From assembly GCA_024691465.1 (NCBI GenBank), contig JAILNO010000195.1, positions 1 through 11,679 of the forward strand: a DNA stretch of 11,679 nt, in the 5' to 3' direction. Position 1 is the stretch's first letter; each line of letters starts with the position of its first letter. Shown here one piece after another: positions 7,437 through 11,679 of this stretch. The notes under the pieces are model-generated. The model saw only the letters and a program-made list of their open reading frames with translations. It had not been told where the DNA came from and made no database searches. A program made the translations under genes and the position numbers. The stretch comes from Pseudobutyrivibrio sp. Its GTDB lineage: Bacteria; Bacillota_A; Clostridia; Lachnospirales; Lachnospiraceae.

Positions 7437-7452
7437 AATTTTAAGTTGTCAA
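7425..7452 (-). promoter_or_regulatory. Predicted promoter of the acpP-acc-fab operon
   Basis: Read on the minus strand, TTGACA (7452-7447) is followed after 16 bases by TATTAT (7430-7425). This is a perfect -35 and a five-of-six -10 for a housekeeping (sigma-A type) promoter. Transcription would start near 7418 and leave a leader of about 60 bases before the acpP ATG. No other candidate in the 137-base spacer between the MCP terminator and acpP is this good. The -10 and the expected start are covered by dyad repeats that could be repressor sites. Confidence 0.65.
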
Positions 7453-7466
7453 CATTTAACATAAAA

Positions 7467-7493
7467 CTTTTTAGATAAAATTTATCAAAAAAG
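7467..7493. repeat. 27-bp near-perfect palindrome upstream of the acpP promoter
   Basis: On the plus strand the arms are CTTTTT-A-GATAAA, a central A at 7480, then TTTATC-A-AAAAAG. Twelve of thirteen base pairs match; only 7473/7487 fail. The palindrome ends 15 bases upstream of the predicted -35, and its outer AAAAAG arm doubles as the T-run of the MCP terminator. With no loop, it looks more like a DNA-binding site for a dimeric regulator than an RNA hairpin. Chance symmetry in AT-rich DNA is possible. Confidence 0.4.
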
Positions 7494-7494
7494 A

Positions 7495-7520
7495 ACCCCA
7501 GGCCTTGGTAGACCTGGGGT
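7495..7520 (-). terminator. Rho-independent terminator after the MCP gene
   Basis: The arms ACCCCAGG (7495-7502) and CCTGGGGT (7513-7520) form a perfect 8-bp GC-rich stem with a 10-base loop. On the minus strand it is followed by CTTTTTT (7493-7487). It begins 14 bases after the MCP stop codon and separates that gene from the fatty-acid operon. Confidence 0.88.
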
Positions 7521-7534
7521 CATAAAAATTAAAA

Positions 7535-9214
7535 TTAATTTCTTCTAAGCTCGAATTTCTCAACCAGTTCCTTGAGGGAATTAGCATGCTCATTCATCTC
7601 GTAGCTAAGTGCCAATGACTCCTGAGATGTGGCTGCATTGTTCTGACCTACAGATGAGATCTCACCTATGTTGTTAGACATCTCCTTAACTGAGTATGCC
7701 TGGTCATTAGATGCATTAGCGATAGTCTTAACTTTCTCAGCGATGCCCTGTACCTGACCCACCATGCTGCTAAGCTTCTCAGCAGTATCGTTGGCAATTG
7801 TGATACCCTCAGATACGTTGCGAAGGGAAGCATTGATAAGCTCTGCTGTATCCTGTGCTGCCTCGACCGTCTGTCCTGCCAGCTTAGATACCTCAGCTGC
7901 AACTACTGCGAATCCCTTACCTGCCTCGCCAGCTCTAGCTGCCTCGATGGAAGCATTGAGTGATAGTAGGTTGGTCTCGTCAGCGATGGCATTGATAGTA
8001 TCAATAATCTTAGAAATCTCCTGAGATGAAGATGAGATTGCATCCATAGCATTAACCACATCCTGCATCCTCTGGTTGCCCTCTACGATATTCTCAGCAA
8101 CTACCTCAACCTCGTGTGAGATAGATGTAGCATCGCTAGAGTTATTAGAGATCTGATCTGTAATCTGATTAACTGTAACAGATAGATCCTCTACGATATT
8201 AGCCTGCGATGTAACTGTATCTGCTAAGTTCTGTCCAGCGCCAGCTATCTGGTTGGCACCATCTGAAACCATGTCTGATACTTCCATAATCTCTGTCATA
8301 GAGTTACTAATCTGCAATGAGAAGGACTCAATTGCATTCTGTATATTCTTAAAGTCACCGTCGAAGTCTTTATCAAAATTAATATTGAAATTGCCCCCTG
8401 CCATGGTGGACATGACGCTGCCAATCTCATCGATATAATAGGTAAGAGCCTGTACAGCTGTCCTAAGCTCATCAGCTACCTTGCCTATTTCATTGTCGCT
8501 ATCGTAGTCAATCTCTACATGTACATTACCCTTGGCAAGCTCTGAAGATGCATCCTGAAGTACTGCTAAGTCCTCCTCGATGCTGTTGATCAGATTCTTA
8601 ATCCTTCTCTTATTAATAGTGATTATGACAAGTAGAGCAACCACCAGCACCACTATTGCTACCCCGATGATAATCAGGATAGTCTGATACTTCTGAGCTG
8701 CTGCCTTCTCAGCTAATACACCAGTCTCATCCAGTGAATCAGCCAGAGTCTCTGATACATCATTAAGTGTAGAATTATAATATTCCAGTGCTCCAGCACA
8801 ATCTCCAGCCTCCACTAGACCTAGCATCTCATAGGATGCATCCTCGAAGGCCTTCCAATTGGTCTGTAGGCTACTGCCTAATGCCTCGTTGTCCAGATTC
8901 TTAGAGATGGTTGAGAAGTATCCCTCTATCTTAGGGAATCTCTCTACCAGATCCTCCTTCTGTGCTGTGGTAACTTCTGCATCATCTGAAGCTACAGCAA
9001 AAAGCAGACGCTTGTTGATAGTCTGCACATCCTTACGAATCTCCATCTGATATGTCTCAGTTACGAACTGGACATTGTAGAAGCTGTAGATGTTAGTAAA
9101 TATAATAGCAAGGAATACTATCATAAGTACTGTACTACCCAGGAACATCCGAATGGTGAATCCTGAGAACCCATTAAGGGCTTGTGCAATTGTTAATTTT
9201 CTCTTCGCCGTCAT
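7535..9214 (-). CDS. Methyl-accepting chemotaxis protein, four-helix-bundle-type sensor with two HAMP-like units
   Basis: This 559-residue transmembrane chemoreceptor would signal through CheW/CheA to the flagellar motor. In order: a short basic cytoplasmic end (1-20), TM1 (about 24-45), an extracytoplasmic sensor (46-177) that is helical and resembles the 4HB_MCP type, TM2 (about 178-200, a run of I/V/L), a HAMP unit (about 200-253, with DNEIGKVADEL), a second HAMP-like unit (about 256-300, MAGGNFNINF then FDGDFKNIQNAI), and the long coiled-coil signalling domain. The hairpin tip (406-438) contains ADETNLLSLNASIEAARAGE, the most conserved part of all MCPs. There is no C-terminal CheR-binding pentapeptide; the protein ends KFELRRN. 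GGAGG (9225-9221) is 6 bases from the ATG. It is monocistronic between two terminators. The ligand cannot be read from sequence. Confidence 0.95.
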   Translation of the reverse strand: MTAKRKLTIAQALNGFSGFTIRMFLGSTVLMIVFLAIIFTNIYSFYNVQFVTETYQMEIRKDVQTINKRLLFAVASDDAEVTTAQKEDLVERFPKIEGYFSTISKNLDNEALGSSLQTNWKAFEDASYEMLGLVEAGDCAGALEYYNSTLNDVSETLADSLDETGVLAEKAAAQKYQTILIIIGVAIVVLVVALLVIITINKRRIKNLINSIEEDLAVLQDASSELAKGNVHVEIDYDSDNEIGKVADELRTAVQALTYYIDEIGSVMSTMAGGNFNINFDKDFDGDFKNIQNAIESFSLQISNSMTEIMEVSDMVSDGANQIAGAGQNLADTVTSQANIVEDLSVTVNQITDQISNNSSDATSISHEVEVVAENIVEGNQRMQDVVNAMDAISSSSQEISKIIDTINAIADETNLLSLNASIEAARAGEAGKGFAVVAAEVSKLAGQTVEAAQDTAELINASLRNVSEGITIANDTAEKLSSMVGQVQGIAEKVKTIANASNDQAYSVKEMSNNIGEISSVGQNNAATSQESLALSYEMNEHANSLKELVEKFELRRN

Positions 9215-9279
9215 ACAATTCCTCCAATCTCGACCGATGTGACTTATTCGACACTATTATGCATTTACTAGTATAAAAT
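9215..9279 (-). promoter_or_regulatory. Short leader/promoter region of the MCP gene
   Basis: Only 65 bases separate the GH3 terminator from the MCP ATG, and any promoter for the MCP must lie here or overlap the terminator. Candidate -10 boxes on the minus strand are TATACT (9275-9270) and CATAAT (9261-9256), neither with a good -35. A partial flagellar-sigma-like pair (TAAA, then GTCGAATAA) is present but with spacing too short for the consensus. The promoter type stays undecided. Confidence 0.3.
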
Positions 9280-9303
9280 AAACCCCCACAAAAGTGGGGG
9301 TTT
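9280..9303 (-). terminator. Rho-independent terminator after the GH3 gene
   Basis: The arms AAACCCCCAC (9280-9289) and GTGGGGGTTT (9294-9303) form a perfect 10-bp stem with an AAAA loop on the plus strand (TTTT in the minus-strand RNA sense). On the minus strand the stem runs into TTTATTTTATA. It lies 28 bases past the GH3 stop. The plus-strand side is also T-rich (TTTTCACAATTTTTT), so it could act in both directions, though no plus-strand gene is seen. Confidence 0.88.
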
Positions 9304-9331
9304 TCACAATTTTTTCGATATTAAATTGCGC

Positions 9332-11679
9332 TTAATTCAATGCTTCTGCCATGTGATATACACGGGTTGCATTGATCTGTAATTGCTTGCGACTGATAGC
9401 TCCACTTCTTAGTCCCGCCATGATCTTATCATAATCACTCTGACAGCCTGGCATGAACAGGTCGCCACCTGCCTTAACCACTTCATCAGCGCGGGCTCCG
9501 CGGTGCTTATTCTCAGCACCGGATGAGAGCATATCGATTACCCAATCCGTCATTACGATACCCTTGAATCCGTACTCATCCCTAAGGATATCCTCGATGA
9601 GGCCCCTATGTTCTGAAGTGTGGGTGCCGTTGAGCAGATTGTAGGAAGTCATGACAGCCTTAGGCTGTGATAGCTTCACACAGATACCAAAGCCCTTCAG
9701 GTATATCTCCCTCATGGCACGCTCTGACACATTAGAGTTGCTATTGTATCTATTAGTCTCAGCATTGTTAGCTGCATAATGCTTGATAGTGGTGCCACAG
9801 CCCTTATGCTGCTGCACTCCCTCAGTAATGGCTGCTGCCATAAGTCCTGCCACTACAGGGTCCTCTGAATAGTACTCGAAGTTACGACCGCAGAGGATAC
9901 TTCTATGTATATTGAGAGCTGGTGCCAGCCATAGCTGTACCTTGAATCTCTCCATCTCATCACCTACTATATCACCGTAGCTCTTAGCCAGGTCACAGTT
10001 GAAGGACTGGGCGATGGCAGTTCCGATAGGGATAGCTGTTGCATACTGTTCCTTCACCTGGGCTCCCTCAGGAAGCTTAGGTGTAAGAGCATCCATAGCC
10101 TGGCGCTCCTCATCATCCAATAGGTCTAACATGCTCTTAGGCATGCCAGCACTTAATCCATGGACTCCTGTCTCATCCTCATAATATTCCTTATTAAGAC
10201 GTAGTCCTGCAGGTCCATCAGCCATAACCATACTCTTAATGCCCTTGCGGTTACACTTAGTTGTGGTTTCACCGGCTGCACCTGCCACCGAGAAGGATGC
10301 ATTACCAATTACGCTTCCCTCCCCTGAATCAGGGTCGAATGCCCCTATATTCATATATACCAGCTCCTCATCGGATAGCTGGCTGATAACAGGGTCCACG
10401 GTGTAATCCACATCATGAGCCACTGTTACGGTGGCTATATCACTAGCTGCCAGGTTAATTACCTGAAGCCCTGACTGTACTGCTCTAGGCTTCCTTGCAT
10501 TGTTAGGCGCATAATCCTTGAATCCTGGTGTGCCCAGACAGTTCCTGGTCTGAAGGGTAGTCACATCACCATCCAGTGACACTACTGCAGTAGCTCTTAC
10601 ATTACGGCTGCTGTTACCCACATAGATGATGTAATCTCCCTTTTCTAATATATATGAAGCAGTACTCTCATCATATGAGGCCATATCCCTCAGCGAGAAA
10701 GTTACGCTAACCGAAGCTTCCTCTCCTGCTGCAATCTCACTGGTCTTGCCAAAGCCTGCCAAGTCCTTAGCTGGCTTATCAAGCTTACCTGCTGGTGCTG
10801 ATACATACACCTGAACTACTTCCTTACCTGACATGGCGCCAGTGTTCTTAACTGTAGTCTCCACTGTGATAGCATCTGAATTATTCGTAACTTTTACAGC
10901 TGTTATATCGAAATCAGTGTAGCTCTTACCATATCCAAATGGGAACATAGGCTCAATATCTGCTGTGTCGAAATATCTGTAGCCTACATAGATTCCCTCA
11001 TTATAATTCACATCATCATGGCCGCCGAAGTCACCTATCTTGCAATACTCTGTGGCCTTGGTCCATGTGGTGGCAAGCTTGCCTGATGGGTTCATCTTGC
11101 CAAGAAGGATGTCCGCTAACACATTGCCTGTAACCACCCCTAGCTGAGATAACAATAGGATATTCTCTACCTCAAGAACTGGTGTGAGATCTACTGGACC
11201 TCCCACATTAAGCACCAGCATGAACTTATCAAACTGCTTGTTAAGTAATAGGATGTCGCGCACCTCAGCATCAGTCAGGAGTACGTCGCCTTTCTCCACC
11301 TTGCGGTCATTACCCTCTCCAGAATTCCTAGCAAGCACATAGATAGCTGCGTCACCAGTGGCATCTATCTTAAGGTCGTGCTCTGGCTCAGGCTCTACCA
11401 ATCCCATAGCAAATACTATTGCTGGCACATGCAATTCCTTAGACTTAGCCTTAATTCCTTCCACGAATACCTGATGATTAGCCTCAAGTATCTTGTCGAA
11501 ATCATCAAGCCATGATTTGGAAGTTAGGGTAAAACCTGCCTCCTCCAAGCCTTGCTCAACACCTACTGCGAATCGGCTGTTGACCTCGCCTGATCCTGTG
11601 CCTCCCTTAACTGAATGTCTTACACCATTACCATAAGCTGCAAGCTTGCATGGCTTGTCTAATGGAAATGTGTTGTTAT
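9332..11679 (-). CDS. Glycoside hydrolase family 3 beta-glucosidase-like enzyme, domain-permuted, N-terminus off the window
   Basis: The gene runs in from the right edge; 781 residues are visible (frame begins at 11677). An apparent TTG start at 11548 is not real, since the open frame before it encodes family sequence (GNGVRHSVKGGTGSGEVNSR). The domain order is swapped relative to most GH3 enzymes. The alpha/beta sandwich comes first (visible residues 1 to about 255), holding the likely acid/base Glu227 in NYNEGIYVGYRYF. Next is an Fn3-like domain (about 260-370), and last the (beta/alpha)8 catalytic domain (about 430-781). That domain has MADGPAGLRL, GRNFEYYSEDP, KHYAANN, and the nucleophile Asp711 in VMTDW (codon 9547-9545). 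The same order is known from Butyrivibrio and R. albus beta-glucosidases. Substrate (cellobiose, xylo- or other beta-glycosides) cannot be fixed. Whether it is secreted is unknown because any signal peptide would be off the window. Confidence 0.94.
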   Translation of the reverse strand, partial: NNTFPLDKPCKLAAYGNGVRHSVKGGTGSGEVNSRFAVGVEQGLEEAGFTLTSKSWLDDFDKILEANHQVFVEGIKAKSKELHVPAIVFAMGLVEPEPEHDLKIDATGDAAIYVLARNSGEGNDRKVEKGDVLLTDAEVRDILLLNKQFDKFMLVLNVGGPVDLTPVLEVENILLLSQLGVVTGNVLADILLGKMNPSGKLATTWTKATEYCKIGDFGGHDDVNYNEGIYVGYRYFDTADIEPMFPFGYGKSYTDFDITAVKVTNNSDAITVETTVKNTGAMSGKEVVQVYVSAPAGKLDKPAKDLAGFGKTSEIAAGEEASVSVTFSLRDMASYDESTASYILEKGDYIIYVGNSSRNVRATAVVSLDGDVTTLQTRNCLGTPGFKDYAPNNARKPRAVQSGLQVINLAASDIATVTVAHDVDYTVDPVISQLSDEELVYMNIGAFDPDSGEGSVIGNASFSVAGAAGETTTKCNRKGIKSMVMADGPAGLRLNKEYYEDETGVHGLSAGMPKSMLDLLDDEERQAMDALTPKLPEGAQVKEQYATAIPIGTAIAQSFNCDLAKSYGDIVGDEMERFKVQLWLAPALNIHRSILCGRNFEYYSEDPVVAGLMAAAITEGVQQHKGCGTTIKHYAANNAETNRYNSNSNVSERAMREIYLKGFGICVKLSQPKAVMTSYNLLNGTHTSEHRGLIEDILRDEYGFKGIVMTDWVIDMLSSGAENKHRGARADEVVKAGGDLFMPGCQSDYDKIMAGLRSGAISRKQLQINATRVYHMAEALN

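Noticed and set aside
9226..9275. A flagellar-sigma (sigma-D/FliA type) promoter for the chemoreceptor
   Set aside because: TAAA and a GTCGAATAA box are present, but the gap is about 11 bases instead of about 15 and the second box is imperfect. I list only an undecided promoter region.
11546..11548. TTG as the start codon of the GH3 gene
   Set aside because: The frame stays open upstream to the window edge and encodes conserved GH3 sequence, so the true start is outside the window.
1..11679. CRISPR arrays, tRNA/rRNA genes, insertion sequences, defence or toxin-antitoxin systems
   Set aside because: I saw no spaced repeats, clover-leaf sequences, transposase motifs or terminal repeats. Nearly all of the window is filled by ten fatty-acid genes, one MCP and one GH3.

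Overview
This window reads as a chromosomal segment of an anaerobic, fibre-degrading Firmicute, most likely Clostridia of the Lachnospiraceae (Butyrivibrio/Pseudobutyrivibrio/Roseburia neighbourhood). The grounds are the FabK-type enoyl-ACP reductase, the short clostridial AccA and AccD subunits, strong GGAGG ribosome sites, AT-rich intergenic spacers, and a domain-permuted GH3 beta-glucosidase of the kind known from Butyrivibrio fibrisolvens and Ruminococcus albus. The assignment rests on protein family resemblance recalled from memory, not on a search. All recognisable genes lie on the minus strand, so transcription runs from high to low coordinates.

Layout in direction of transcription. 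(1) 11679-9332: a GH3 glycosidase whose N-terminus lies beyond the window edge, closed by a strong hairpin terminator at 9280-9303. (2) 9214-7535: a membrane chemoreceptor (MCP) with a four-helix-bundle-type sensor and two HAMP-like units, closed by a second terminator at 7495-7520. (3) About 7490-7358: an AT-rich regulatory spacer with a near-consensus promoter (TTGACA, 16 bp, TATTAT) and several dyad symmetries that look like operators. (4) 7357-1: a tightly packed type II fatty-acid synthesis operon in the order acpP-accB-accC-accD-accA-fabH-fabK-fabD-fabG-fabF. The last gene is cut by the window start. Junctions range from a 4-base overlap to a 27-base gap, so one polycistronic, translationally coupled mRNA is likely.

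How the operon works: AccC carboxylates the biotin on AccB, and AccA/AccD pass the carboxyl group to acetyl-CoA to make malonyl-CoA. FabD moves malonate onto AcpP. FabH starts the chain, FabF extends it, FabG reduces the 3-keto group and FabK reduces the enoyl group. The dehydratase (FabZ) and a dedicated regulator (FabT/FapR) are not in the window. FabZ may lie downstream of fabF.

I found no previously undescribed system. The items most worth a second look are an AccD with no N-terminal zinc ribbon, a 27-bp near-perfect palindrome plus further nested dyads at the fatty-acid operon promoter, the permuted GH3, and the acc-before-fab gene order without fabZ.
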